A stretch of 64,000 nucleotides of DNA from Bradyrhizobium sp. ARR65 (GTDB lineage Bacteria > Pseudomonadota > Alphaproteobacteria > Rhizobiales > Xanthobacteraceae). How positions within the stretch are numbered: the first letter of the stretch is position 1; every line of letters begins with the position of its first letter. A program made the position numbers and the translations under genes. Below the pieces are notes generated by a model. The model was not told where the DNA came from. It made no database searches and saw nothing but the letters and a program-made list of their open reading frames with translations. Shown here piece after piece: positions 35,137 through 45,900 of the stretch. The stretch lies in contig NZ_AWZU01000019.1 of the NCBI RefSeq assembly GCF_000472385.1, positions 80,499 to 144,498 on the forward strand, given 5' to 3'.

Positions 35137-36019
35137 TCACCCGTCCGTCAATGACGAGCAGCGCACTGCCAATCACGAGGCTTCCCACGATTTCGCGCGC
35201 CGAGACGCGTTCGCCCAATATCAGATAGCCAAGCAGGACCGCGGTGACAGGGATAAGAAGTGTCACCAGCATCACATTGGTGGCGCCGGAACGACGCAGG
35301 ATCTGGAAGAACACGAGATAAGCCAACGCGGTCGACAGCGTTGCGAGTCCCAGCACGGCGAGCCAGGTCACCGGCCCCGGGATGGGAAGTCGCCATGGTT
35401 GCTCGAAGGCGCTGGCGATCACAGCCATCATCGCGCTTGAGGCCAGCAACTGACAGGCGGCGGTCTGCAGCGGTGGCGAAGCTGACAGACGGCGCCGCGC
35501 GACCAGTGCTGCAACTCCATAGCTGAACGAGGCTGCAAGACAGAGCACAATGCCGATTGCCTGAGCACTCGCGAGATCACCATCGCCGCGGAGAATGACG
35601 ACGCCAATCAGACCGGCAATCACTCCAGCAATCCGGTGCGCTTCCGGGCTTTCTTCGCCGGCAACAAGCATCACGACGACAGTGAACAGAGGCGTCGTCG
35701 CGTTCAAGATCGAGGCCAGACCGCTCGGAATAAAGCGCTGCCCCATCACGATCAACGAGAATGGCACGACATTGTTGAAAATCGCGACCAGCACCAGCGG
35801 TTTCCACGCCGACAGGCCATGCGGAAGATCGATGTTCCGGATCCAGAGCAGCGGCAGAAGCAGGCACGCAGCCAAGGCGACACGCAAAAAGACGAGCGTC
35901 AGCGGCGGCAGCTCTTTCAGGATGATGTCATTGAAGAAGAACGATCCGCCCCAAAGGACCGCAAGAGCGCCAAGCCAAAGCCAATCCTTCTGATGTATTC
36001 GACTCTTGCTCGAGTTCAT
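35117..36019 (-). CDS. EamA/DMT family transporter
   Basis: The 300-residue protein has ten predicted membrane helices in two EamA repeats. The first includes VLWGGSFFFNDIILKELPPLTLVFLRV, the second follows from about residue 150 with ATLSTALAYLVFFQILRRSGATNVML and IPVTAVLLGYLILGERVS. These are typical of the drug/metabolite transporter superfamily, whose members export amino acids or other small metabolites. The substrate is unknown. It converges on the carbamoyltransferase gene with a 20-bp overlap. Confidence 0.92.
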   Translation of the reverse strand: MNSSKSRIHQKDWLWLGALAVLWGGSFFFNDIILKELPPLTLVFLRVALAACLLLPLLWIRNIDLPHGLSAWKPLVLVAIFNNVVPFSLIVMGQRFIPSGLASILNATTPLFTVVVMLVAGEESPEAHRIAGVIAGLIGVVILRGDGDLASAQAIGIVLCLAASFSYGVAALVARRRLSASPPLQTAACQLLASSAMMAVIASAFEQPWRLPIPGPVTWLAVLGLATLSTALAYLVFFQILRRSGATNVMLVTLLIPVTAVLLGYLILGERVSAREIVGSLVIGSALLVIDGRVIRLVRP

Positions 36020-36100
36020 TTTGCTGCCTTGCGCCTATGGCGCAAGTTTGCCGCAATGGAAGGTCCGCGCCACCCGATTTCCGGGAGGATTTGCCGCGAC

Positions 36101-36973
36101 CTACTTGTGCCGCGACACCAGCTCGATCATCTTGGCCTCATCGTCATCGGGTGCAATCGCCTTCGCCCGCGCATAAGATTCCACCGCAGCGCGGCTCATC
36201 AGCGGCTTTTCCGCGAGCAAACTCTCCGCCAGCGCCACCGCATAAGCAGCGTCCTTGTGGCGCAGCGTGGCGGTAAACGTCGCGTCGGCGAAGTTGCGCG
36301 CGACCATGCGCTTGGAGTGCCGGATCACTTGAGGGCTGGCAATGACGCCAGTCTCGATCGATTCGAGCACCAGCTTCATGTCGAGACCGGCCTGCTCGGC
36401 GATGGCGAGGCCCTCGGCGATGCCCGCGATCTGGATCGCGCCCATCAGGTTGTTGATCAGCTTGTAGACGGTGCCGGTCCCGACGGCTCCGAAGTGCCGG
36501 ATCGTCGAGCCGATCGGCTCGAGAAAGGGCCGGGCCTTTTCCAGATCGGCAGCATCGGCACCGACCAAGAGCGTCAGGTTTCCGCTTGCCGCCGCATCAG
36601 GCAATCCGGTCACCGGGCAATCGATATAGATCAGGCCACGGCTGTTGAGCTCGCGCGACATGTCGAGCGCATGGCGATGAGACACGGTGGAGCATTCGAT
36701 CGCGAGCGTTCCCGCCTTCATGGTCGTTGCGGCGCCATCCTCGCCGAGCCAAACGGCCCGCGACGCCTCGTCGTCCGCGACCATGGTCACGACCGCATCC
36801 GTGTCGATTGCGGCATCCGCAGGTGATGTTGCCCATCGCGCGCCGCGGGCGATCAAATCCTCTGCCTTCGCCTTGCTGCGATTCCATACCGCGACCGAAA
36901 AGCCCGCATCGAGATAGCGGCCCGCCATGCCGTGGCCCATGCGTCCAAGACCGATGAACGCAACGCGCGGCAT
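36101..36973 (-). CDS. NAD-dependent beta-hydroxyacid dehydrogenase (HIBADH-like)
   Basis: The 290-residue enzyme has the dinucleotide-binding site FIGLGRMGHGMAGRYLDAGFSVAVWNRS, the substrate-binding DCPVTGLPDAAASGNLTLLVGA segment (normally DAPVSGG) and the catalytic lysine in KLINNLMGAIQIAGIAEGLAIAEQAGLD (about residue 168). It belongs with 3-hydroxyisobutyrate, tartronate semialdehyde and glyoxylate reductases; the exact substrate is not decidable. The GG of DAPVSGG is changed to GL here. It lies 3 bases after prfB in the same direction and is probably co-transcribed with it. Confidence 0.91.
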   Translation of the reverse strand: MPRVAFIGLGRMGHGMAGRYLDAGFSVAVWNRSKAKAEDLIARGARWATSPADAAIDTDAVVTMVADDEASRAVWLGEDGAATTMKAGTLAIECSTVSHRHALDMSRELNSRGLIYIDCPVTGLPDAAASGNLTLLVGADAADLEKARPFLEPIGSTIRHFGAVGTGTVYKLINNLMGAIQIAGIAEGLAIAEQAGLDMKLVLESIETGVIASPQVIRHSKRMVARNFADATFTATLRHKDAAYAVALAESLLAEKPLMSRAAVESYARAKAIAPDDDEAKMIELVSRHK

Positions 36974-36976
36974 GGC

Positions 36977-38108
36977 TTAGTCCACGTCTTCGACTTCGCC
37001 TGGCGCCGTGCCGAAGGCCCGCTGGGCCAGCGCGGCCGCCATAAACTCGTCGAGGTCGCCGTCGAGTACGCCCGAGGTGTCGGAGGTCTGCACGCCCGTG
37101 CGCAAATCCTTCACCATCTGATAGGGCTGCAGCACATAGGAGCGGATCTGGTGTCCCCAGCCGATGTCCGTTTTGGCGGCCTGTTCGGCGGCGGCCTTTT
37201 CCTCGCGCTTCTTAAGCTCGATCTCATAGAGGCGGGCGCGCAGCATGTCCCAGGCCTGCGCCCGGTTCTTGTGCTGGGAGCGGCCCGCCTGGCAGACCAC
37301 CGCGATGCCGGTTGGGATATGGGTCAGGCGAACGGCCGATTCGGTCTTGTTGACGTGCTGGCCGCCGGCGCCGCCCGAGCGCATGGTGTCGACGCGGACA
37401 TCGGATTCCTTGATGTCGATCTTGATGGTGTCGTCGATGACCGGGAAGATCTGCACCGAGGAGAACGAGGTGTGCCGCCGCGCGTTGGAATCGAACGGCG
37501 AGATCCGCACCAGGCGGTGCACGCCGGCCTCGGTCTTCAGCCAGCCATAAGCATTATGTCCGCTGATCTGGACCGTGGCGGACTTGATGCCGGCTTCTTC
37601 GCCCTGGGACTCCTCGAGGTATTCGATCTTGAAACCGTGCTTTTCCGCCCAGCGCGTGTACATGCGCAGCAGCATCTGCGCCCAGTCCTGACTCTCGGTG
37701 CCGCCGGCGCCGGCATGGACCTCGAGATAGGAATCGAAGCGATCGGCCTCGCCCGAGAGCAGCGCCTCGAGCTCGCGCCGCGCCACCTCTTTTTTCAGGC
37801 CCTTCAGCGCTTCCTCGGCTTCCGCGACAATACCGGCATCGTTCTCGGCCTCGCCGAGTTCGATCATCTCGACATTGTCGGCGAGCTCGCGCTCGACCTT
37901 GCCGATGCCGGACAACGCATCCTCCAGCGAGGTACGCTCCTGCATCAGCTTTTGCGCTTTTTGGGGATCGTTCCAGAGGTTGGGATCTTCGGCGAGCTTG
38001 TTCAGCTCAGCCAGCCGCGCCGTCGATGTTTCGACGTCAAAGATGCCTCCTCAGCAGCCCGACTGACTGCTTGATCTCTTCAACCAACCGCTCGATTTCG
38101 GCGCGCAT
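36977..38108 (-). CDS. prfB: Peptide chain release factor 2, programmed +1 frameshift
   Basis: RF2 terminates translation at UGA and UAA. The gene is in two frames. Frame 1 runs from ATG 38108 for 23 codons (MRAEIERLVEEIKQSV...RRHL) to an in-frame TGA at 38039-38037. A +1 shift at CTT TGA C continues with DVETSTARLAEL to the stop at 36977, giving about 376 residues. Motifs are the SPF specificity tripeptide (VRISPFDS), the GGQ catalytic motif (SGGAGGQHVNK) and YEVHAGAGGTESQ-like domain 2 sequence. This is the classical autoregulation of prfB: low RF2 favours the frameshift. A plain single-frame reading would miss the first 60 or so residues. Confidence 0.95.
38036..38051 (-). promoter_or_regulatory. 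prfB programmed frameshift site
   Basis: On the minus strand AGGAGG (38051-38046), three bases CAT, then CTT TGA C (38042-38036). The internal Shine-Dalgarno three bases before the CTT slippery codon and the C after the stop reproduce the E. coli prfB element (AGGGGG TAT CTT TGA C). Confidence 0.95.
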
Positions 38109-38240
38109 TGACGTCTCTGCTTGGATTTCTCTGCTCGGGGCGGCATCGGCCGCCGCGATGGTGTTGCTGTGCATGTAGCGGCCGCCTGCGCAAAGCGCAA
38201 TCGCCGCCGCCTCAATCAACCGATTTAAGACTGGATCTGG

Positions 38241-40745
38241 CTAGTAAAGTCCGCCAGTGCCAGGCCGCATGATGTAGCCGGCATCCGGAGGTGCTCCCTG
38301 CGGGACCGGCATGCGGTTGCCGTCGGCATCGGCGACACCGATCACGCTGTAATTGTCCGGCGGGGCCGTGCCCGGCTTGAAAGCTTCCAGGATGGTTCGT
38401 CCGGTATCGCCGGGGCCGACGCGCATACCGGTCCTGGCGTCGATGCGTACCAGCTTGATGCCGGCGGGAACCTTGAATGGGATAGCCGGTTTGTCGGCGA
38501 GTGCGAGCTTCAGGAAATCGCGCGCGATTGGCGCGGCCAAGTGGCCGCCGGTTGCGGCATTGCCCCTGCCCAGCGGCCGCGGCTTGTCGTAGCCCATGTA
38601 GATGGCGACCGCGACGTCCGGCGAGAAGCCGACGAACCAGGCATCCTTGGCCTCGTTGGTGGTGCCGGTCTTGCCGGCGATCGGCTTGCCGACCTCTTTC
38701 ACTACGGTTGCCGTACCCGCCTGGACAACGCCTTCCAGCATCGAGGTGATCTGGTAGGCGGTCATGTTGTCGAGCACCTGCTCGCGGCGGTCAACCAGTT
38801 GCGGCTCGGGCTGGTTGCGCCAACCGTCCGGCGCGTCACAGCCGCGGCATTCGCGGGCGTCATGCTTGAAGATGGTGTGACCGTAACGATCCTGGATGCG
38901 ATCGATCAGAGTCGGTTTCACGCGCCTGCCGCCATTGGCGATCATGGAATAGGCCGTAACCATGCGCATCGCCGTGGTTTCGCCGGCACCGAGCGCGTAG
39001 GAGAGATAGTTCGGCAATTCGTCATAGACACCGAAGCGCCGGGCATATTCGGAAATCAGGGGCATGCCGATGTCCTGCGCCAGCCGCACCGTCACCGTAT
39101 TCAGTGACAGGCGCAGCGCGTTCCGCAGCGTTGTCGGTCCCTGATATTTGCCGGACGAGAAATTCTCCGGGCGCCAAATCCCGGCGCCCTGCCCCTGATC
39201 GATTTCGATCGGCGCATCCATCACCTGGGTCGACGGCGTATAGCCATTGTCCAGTGCCGCCGAATAGACGATCGGCTTGAACGACGAGCCGGGCTGCCGA
39301 TAGGCCTGCGTGGCGCGGTTGAACTGGCTCTGATCGAAGGAGAAGCCGCCGACCATGGCGAGCACGCGCCCGGTGTTGGGATCCATGACCACCATGGCCC
39401 CGGAGACTTCCGGCACTTGCCGCAACCGGTATTGGCCCTCGACCGGACTGCCGTCCTTGTAAAGTGGATCGGCATAGATCACGTCGCCCGGCGCAAGCAC
39501 TTGCGAGACCGCCGTCGGCGCGCGGCCCCTTGTCGACCCCGACGCCGTCCTCGCCCAGCGCACGCCGTCGAGCGTGATGATGCCGGTCTCCCGCTGCTTG
39601 CTGACGGCGCCGCCGAGCTCGCGGCCCGGCTGGAAGCCGATTCGCGCCGATTGCTCGCTGGTTTCGAGCACCACCGCCATCCGCCACGGCGAAATATCGG
39701 ACAGCGACTTGATGTCGGCGAGTTTCACGCCCCAGTCGCCGGAGATGTCGAGCTTGGAGATCGGACCGCGATAGCCCTGCGCCTCGTCGTAATTGACGAG
39801 ACCGGCGACCATGGTCTTGCGCGCCTCCATCTGGATCTTGGGATCCAGCGTGGTGCGGACCGACAGGCCGCCCTCGTAGAGCTTCTTCTCGCCATAACGC
39901 TCGAAGATGTCGCGCCGCACTTCCTCGGCAAAATACTCGCCGGCAAAGATGTGTGCCGAGGTCGGATGAGACGTGACGACCAGGGGCGACTTGCGCGCCT
40001 TGTCGGCGTCCGCCGCGCTGATCCAGCCGTTCTCCTGCAGGCGGTCGATCACGTAGTTGCGCCGCTCGACCGCGCGGTCATGATTGCGCACCGGGTGCAG
40101 CGCCGCCGGCGCCTTCGGCAGCGAGGCCAGATAAGCCGCTTCCGCGATCGTCAGCTCGTTGACCGACTTGTCGAAATAGACCAGCGACGCGGCGGCGATG
40201 CCATAGGCGCCCATACCGAGATAGATTTCGTTCAGATACAGCTCGAGGATCTTGTCCTTCGAATAAGTGCGCTCGATGCGCATCGCGAGCAGTGCTTCCT
40301 TGATCTTACGGGTGAACGACACCTCGTTGTTGAGCAGGAAGTTCTTCGCCACTTGCTGGGTAATGGTCGAGGCGCCCTGCGGGCGCCTGTTGGAGCCGTA
40401 ATTCTGTACGTAGAGAATCGCGGCGCGCAGCATGCCGGAATAGTCGACGCCGCCGTGCTCGTAGAAATTCTTATCCTCCGCCGCGAGGAAGCTGTTGATG
40501 ACGAGTTTCGGCACCGCCTGGATCGGCAAGTAAAGCCGCCGCTCCTTGGCGTATTCAGCCAGCAGCGAGCCGTCGGCGGCGTGGACGCGCGTCATGACCG
40601 GCGGCTCGTAATCCTGTAGCTGCGAGTAATCCGGCAGGTCCTTGGAGAAATGCCAGATCAGCCCCGCCACGGCCGCCACGGCGACCAGGAACATGACCGT
40701 TCCAGCGGCGAACAGGAAACCCAGGAAGCGCACCAGCAAGCGCAT
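38241..40745 (-). CDS. mrcA: Penicillin-binding protein 1A (bifunctional)
   Basis: The 834-residue protein has an N-terminal membrane anchor (about residues 8-32), a GT51 glycosyltransferase domain with AAEDKNFYEHGGVDYSG (catalytic Glu near 90) and QGASTITQQVAKNFLL, an OB-like insert (about 320-420) and a transpeptidase domain with GSSFKPIVYSAAL (SxxK), SLNTVT (SxN) and AGKTGTTN (KTG). It polymerises and cross-links peptidoglycan. The C-terminal tail is Pro/Gly rich. It is 130 bases from prfB in the same direction and 193 bp downstream of the amidase gene. Confidence 0.96.
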   Translation of the reverse strand: MRLLVRFLGFLFAAGTVMFLVAVAAVAGLIWHFSKDLPDYSQLQDYEPPVMTRVHAADGSLLAEYAKERRLYLPIQAVPKLVINSFLAAEDKNFYEHGGVDYSGMLRAAILYVQNYGSNRRPQGASTITQQVAKNFLLNNEVSFTRKIKEALLAMRIERTYSKDKILELYLNEIYLGMGAYGIAAASLVYFDKSVNELTIAEAAYLASLPKAPAALHPVRNHDRAVERRNYVIDRLQENGWISAADADKARKSPLVVTSHPTSAHIFAGEYFAEEVRRDIFERYGEKKLYEGGLSVRTTLDPKIQMEARKTMVAGLVNYDEAQGYRGPISKLDISGDWGVKLADIKSLSDISPWRMAVVLETSEQSARIGFQPGRELGGAVSKQRETGIITLDGVRWARTASGSTRGRAPTAVSQVLAPGDVIYADPLYKDGSPVEGQYRLRQVPEVSGAMVVMDPNTGRVLAMVGGFSFDQSQFNRATQAYRQPGSSFKPIVYSAALDNGYTPSTQVMDAPIEIDQGQGAGIWRPENFSSGKYQGPTTLRNALRLSLNTVTVRLAQDIGMPLISEYARRFGVYDELPNYLSYALGAGETTAMRMVTAYSMIANGGRRVKPTLIDRIQDRYGHTIFKHDARECRGCDAPDGWRNQPEPQLVDRREQVLDNMTAYQITSMLEGVVQAGTATVVKEVGKPIAGKTGTTNEAKDAWFVGFSPDVAVAIYMGYDKPRPLGRGNAATGGHLAAPIARDFLKLALADKPAIPFKVPAGIKLVRIDARTGMRVGPGDTGRTILEAFKPGTAPPDNYSVIGVADADGNRMPVPQGAPPDAGYIMRPGTGGLY

Positions 40746-40938
40746 GCTTAATTTATCCGTTCCAACCCATGCGCCGGAGCAGATGGCGCCTTCCGTTTGA
40801 CGAGTGAGCGTGCCGGCATTCCTACGTCCGACTCAGGAGCTCGTCGGCGAGGCGGGACCTCGGTGATTCCCAAAACGCCTCGCAACGGCTTCTATACGAC
40901 CGCCGCTGTGGCCAAACTAGGGCTTGTCGGGTTTCACA

Positions 40939-42225
40939 TTAGTTCGCCGGCCCGGCCGTGGCCAATCGCTTGGCCAGAAAGGCGTCAATCGCCTGGGCCA
41001 TCGAGCCGGCGGTGCGATTGCGCCAGCTTTCCGAGACCAGGTGATCGAGATCACCTTTGTTCGAGACATAGCCGAGTTCGACCAGGACTGAGGGGACATC
41101 GGGAGCCTTCAGCACCCGGAAGCCGGCGGACTTCAGAGGATGCTTATGCATTCGCGTGGCGTTCTTCATCTCGCCCATCAAGAGGCGTGCGAAACGGTTT
41201 GAAAAAGTGCGGGTTTCCCGCTGCGCGAGATCGATCAGAATGTCGGCAACCTCGGTCGGCTCATCGGTCAAATTGACCCCACCGATCGCATCCGCCCGGT
41301 TCTCCGCCTCGGCCAACCGCTCCGCCTCGGCGTCGGAGGCTTTGTCGGAGACGGTGTAGATGGTCGCCCCTTGCGCATCGCCTTCGTGTTTCGGCAAGGC
41401 ATCGGCGTGGATCGACACAAACAGTGCCGCCGATTGGCTGCGGGCGATTTTCACCCGGTCATTCAACGGGATAAAGGTGTCGTCGGTCCGGGTCATGACC
41501 ACCCGGTATTTGCCGTTCTGCTCGAGACGGTCACGGAGCGCCAGCCCAAAAGCGAGCACCAGGTTTTTCTCGGCCTCGCCCCCCGATTGGGTGCCGTTGT
41601 CGACCCCACCATGGCCGGGATCGATGACGACCACCGGCCTTGCATCCGGCGCGGCCGGCTTTGTCGCCGGCACGCTCTTCGGAGCAGCCGCTGCGGGGCT
41701 GCCATCGGCAAGCGCAGGCTTCGATTCGGGGCGCGCCTCCGTGCTCATCGATTGCATGAAGGTTTCGCGGTCAACCTCCTGCAATTCAAGCACCAATCGT
41801 GACGGCTGGCCGTTGGCGGCATCCAGCATGCTGGAATTGGCGATGCGCGCCGGTCCGGTGAGATCGATAACGATCCGCGAACCACCGGGCAGCACCAGAC
41901 CGTAGCGAAATGCCTTGACCAGACCGCGCCCGCTGGCACCCGTTCCGGCCGGCAGGCGGAAATTGACCTGGGGGATATCGACCACCACCCGATAGGGGTC
42001 AGCCAGTGCGAACGCCCGAAACTGGACCGGTTTGTCGAGATCCAGGACGAATCGGGTCAGTTTGGCGTCGCCAGCGAGCCTGGCATCGGACGCCACCGGC
42101 AGGCTCGGCGCAACGACGGGCGCCTGATTTTCAGCACGGGCCGAATTCAACTCGACACACGACAATGCTGCAGCGCACAGCAGCGCGCATCCCAGCAAAA
42201 GACGACGTTTTGCGTGGCTCGCCAC
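40939..42225 (-). CDS. amiC: N-acetylmuramoyl-L-alanine amidase with AMIN domain
   Basis: The 428-residue protein has a signal peptide (RRLLLGCALLCAAALSCVELNSARA), an AMIN targeting domain (about 50-165, FVLDLDKPVQFRAFALADPYRVVVDIP), a Pro/Ala linker and an Amidase_3 domain from about residue 195: VVIDPGHGGVDNGTQ (zinc His), SIHADALP and LVELGYVSNKGD with the catalytic Glu. It cleaves septal peptidoglycan. The start is GTG 42225 with GGAGG ten bases upstream, slightly long spacing. PBP1A follows in the same direction. Confidence 0.93.
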   Translation of the reverse strand: MASHAKRRLLLGCALLCAAALSCVELNSARAENQAPVVAPSLPVASDARLAGDAKLTRFVLDLDKPVQFRAFALADPYRVVVDIPQVNFRLPAGTGASGRGLVKAFRYGLVLPGGSRIVIDLTGPARIANSSMLDAANGQPSRLVLELQEVDRETFMQSMSTEARPESKPALADGSPAAAAPKSVPATKPAAPDARPVVVIDPGHGGVDNGTQSGGEAEKNLVLAFGLALRDRLEQNGKYRVVMTRTDDTFIPLNDRVKIARSQSAALFVSIHADALPKHEGDAQGATIYTVSDKASDAEAERLAEAENRADAIGGVNLTDEPTEVADILIDLAQRETRTFSNRFARLLMGEMKNATRMHKHPLKSAGFRVLKAPDVPSVLVELGYVSNKGDLDHLVSESWRNRTAGSMAQAIDAFLAKRLATAGPAN

Positions 42226-42923
42226 CGAATCCGTGCCTCCGAGCGGCCCTTGTACCGCAATAGAACTGCAGGGTTAATGATACCCTAACGCAACAGGACT
42301 GAATAAAGGTAAGTGTGGCGGCCAAGCGACGCTCCCTTGCGCGGGGGCGTCAATCCTCGTATGTAACCTGTGCTGACGGCCATTACTGCCGGTTGTGTCG
42401 CGTTCAGCCTCCCGGTGCAGCGCCGGAACCTTCCGTTTTTGAAGATTCCAGCGTTTCCGACTTCTCTGCAAAGCCAGCGCGAGCCGCGCGGCCCAATCTG
42501 GAGAAGCGGTTTCGAGCCCGAGCGGCGTCCAGTCCCAGGTGATTTTGTTCCAGGGACGGTTTCGAGCGGCGGCATGGCCAGATACCGGACCCCGGACAAG
42601 GGTCCCCTGTGATCCAAAGGCGAGCGCCCCAAGCGCCGCATGGGTTGTCAGCAACCGATAAGGCGGCCGCTTCTGCCGCCAACTGTTCCAGACGGGCCGA
42701 CGCTTGATGCGCCAGACTGTGATGCCGATGAAAACCAGCGGAAGACCCGCGCCGATGCGGAGCCAACGCTCCACGCGACGCCTCTTCCCGCAGGGTTCGG
42801 CTGGGCGTCCCGGGTTGCGTTTCGGCCTTCCCCTCACCCCCGAATCAGGTGGACCGTCGCGTCACCCGGCGGCGCGATATGCGCTTCCCGTGATCCGCGC
42901 GCGCCGCCTTCAAGAGTTTAAAG
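42226..42923. other. Long divergent intergenic region / probable rne leader
   Basis: These 698 bp lie between the divergent amidase and rne genes. Several overlapping frames exist (for example 42274-42837 minus) but none matches a family and all overlap each other, so I call none. A nine-base stem with one G-U pair is at 42328-42336 and 42343-42351 (GACGCTCCC with GGGGGCGTC). An AGGGT/ACCCT inverted repeat is near 42271-42287. E. coli rne has a long structured leader used for RNase E autoregulation; a similar role here is an inference. Confidence 0.5.
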
Positions 42924-45900
42924 ATGCCCAACAAAATGTTGATCGATGCCACCCACCCGGAAGAGACCCGGGTTGTCGTGGTCCGCGGCAATCGTGTCGA
43001 GGAGTTTGATTTCGAGACCGCTCAGCGCAAGCAGCTCCGCGGCAATATCTACCTGGCCAAGGTGACGCGGGTAGAACCATCACTGCAGGCGGCCTTTGTC
43101 GAATATGGCGGTAACCGCCATGGCTTTCTGGCCTTCAGCGAAATCCATCCCGACTATTACCAGATCCCGGTCGCCGATCGCCAAGCGCTGATCGAAGCCG
43201 AAGAACGCGCCCATCGCGAGGCCGAGGAAGAGAACGAAAACCGTTCCAGCCGCCGCCGCTCTCGCCATCGCAGCTCGCGCCGGCGTGACCGTGACGAGCG
43301 CATCAGGAGCGGGATCGTCGAGGCTGCGGAAGCTGCCCCCGGCGGCGAGGCGACCGAGCCGCAAGAGACCGCCGAGCATCTGCACTCAGATGCCGAAGCG
43401 ACAGCACCGCATGAGGACGCTGGGCATGACGACGCCGCGGCCCGCGGCGAGGCGCATGAGCATGAGCATCACGACGATGAGCATGCGCATGATGATCACG
43501 ACGGTCATGACGATCACTATGATCAGGACGAACACGGCCATGAGCCGCATGCCGAGGGCGCGCATGAGGACGCCGTCCCGGCTGCGGCTTCGCGCGAAGT
43601 TCCCGCCTCCGTAGCGGCCGTTGCGCCTGACGTGCTGGAGGCCCCCGAAGTTCACGAGGTCGACGACCACACCAAGGACGAAGTCGAGACGCTTCAGCAT
43701 GGCGCGGATGCGCCCGAGGCCTCCGACGGCGAGCATGCCTCCGACGAACATGCCGCCGAGGATGAGGTCGCGTCCCCCGCTGACGAGCAGGCGGCTGCGC
43801 CCGCCGACGAGGAGGCTCACGAAGAAGAGGACGAGGAAACCGACGAGGCCGAGGAGACCGAGGAAGACCTCGTCGAGTCCGTTGGCGGCGACGACGTGCT
43901 GGAGGAAGTGCCCGAGCGGTCGTTCCGCCCGCGCCGCCAGTACAAGATCCAGGAAGTCATCAAGCGGCGCCAGGTGATGCTGGTGCAAGTCGTGAAGGAA
44001 GAGCGCGGCAACAAGGGCGCAGCGCTGACCACCTATTTGTCGCTGGCCGGCCGCTACGCGGTGCTGATGCCCAACACGGCACGCGGCGGCGGCATCAGCC
44101 GCAAGATCACCTCCGCCCAGGACCGTTCGCGGCTGAAGGAAGTGGTGCAGGATCTGGATGTACCCGAGGGCATGGGCATCATCCTGCGCACAGCTGGAGC
44201 GTCGCGCACGCCCCAGGAGATCAAGCGCGACTTCGAATATCTGCTCCGCCTCTGGGAGACCGTGCGCGACACCACGCTGAAGTCGCAGGCGCCGACCCTC
44301 GTTTATGAGGAAGGCTCGCTGATCAAGCGCTCGCTGCGTGACCTCTACAACAAGGAGATCGACGAGATCCTGGTCGCCGGCGAACCCGGCTACCGCGAAG
44401 CGCACGACTTCATGAAGATGCTGATGCCTTCCAATGTGAAGGTGGTGAAGCAATATCGCGACGGCCAGCCGCTGTTCTCGCGCATGGGCGTGGAAAGCCA
44501 GTTGGACGCGATGTTCTCACCAGTCGTGCAGTTGCGTTCCGGCGGCTACATCGTGATCAACCAGACCGAAGCGCTGGTCTCGATCGACGTCAACTCCGGC
44601 CGCGCCACCCGCGAGCACCACATCGAGGACACCGCGCTGAAGACGAATCTGGAGGCGGCCGAAGAGGTCGCGCGCCAGCTTCGTTTGCGCGACCTCGCCG
44701 GCCTGATCGTCATCGATTTCATCGACATGGACGAGAAGCGCAACAATCGCGCGGTCGAGCGCAAGCTGTCGGATTGCCTGCGGCAGGATCGCGCGCGCAT
44801 CCAGGTCGGCCGCATCTCGCATTTCGGCCTTTTGGAGATGTCGCGCCAGCGGATCCGCGCCAGCGTGCTCGAGAGTTCCACCGAGCCCTGCCCGCAATGC
44901 GGCGGCACCGGCCATGTACGCTCGGTCTCCTCGGTCGCGCTGCAGCTCTTGCGGGGCCTTGAGGAAATCCTGATGAAGGGCGCGACCCACAATCTCGTGG
45001 TCCGCACCCGTACCGATGTCGCGCTCTATGTGCTCAACCACAAGCGCGGCCACCTGCGCGACCTCGAGAACAGCTTCAAGGTCACGCTCTCGGTGATTGC
45101 CGATCCCACCGTGAGCGGCCAGCAATCCTACATCATCGATCGTGGCGAGCAGGTCCATACGCTCGAGGCCGCCAAGGCGCTGCTCGCCGCGCAAGCGGCC
45201 GCCGCCCCGCCGCCGAGCGAGGAGATTTACGAGGAGGAAGAGCCCTTCGACATCGAACGCGAATCCGAGGTGGAAACCGAGGAGACGGAGGGACTCTCCG
45301 ACGAGGTTTCGGCCCGGGAGGCCGGCGAAGGCGAAGCGCCGCAGGAAGGTCCGCGCCGCAGGCGGCGTCGGCGCCGGCGTGGCCGCGGCGGCGGTGGCGA
45401 GGTTCGCGAAGGCGCGCCGCGCGAGGAGCAGGAAGGCATCTTTGCCGAGCCGGGCGCCGTTTCCGAGGCGCAGGCCGAGGAAGGCGAAGCCGAGGAGGAC
45501 GAATCCGAAGAAGCCGTTGCGCGTGCCGATCAGGCGGCGGGCGGCGAGCGGCGACCGCGCCGGCGGGGCCGTCGCGGCGGGCGGCGCCGACGCGGTGCTG
45601 GCGGCACGGACGATGGATTGGCCGGCTCGATCGCCGACGAACTCGTGCCGCCTCCGGACTCCGAAGCCGTCAATGCGGTTGCCGATTTCGACAGCGGCAC
45701 CTCGCCTGCAACGTTACCCGAGGCGCAGCCGGGACCCATTGCGCCGGCTCCCGAACCGCAGCCCGCGCCCGAACCTGCCGCGCAGGAAGTGGCAAGCGCA
45801 CCAACGGCGGAGGCGAGCCCTGAGCGTGCCGCAGAACCCGAGAAGCATGTGCCGCGACGTTCGACCGTGCGCGAGAAGGTCACTTTCCTGTCCGCAGCGG

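Noticed and set aside
42274..42837. 187-codon minus-strand frame before rne
   Set aside because: No recognisable family, several overlapping frames on both strands of similar length, no ribosome site; typical of chance open frames in high-GC DNA.
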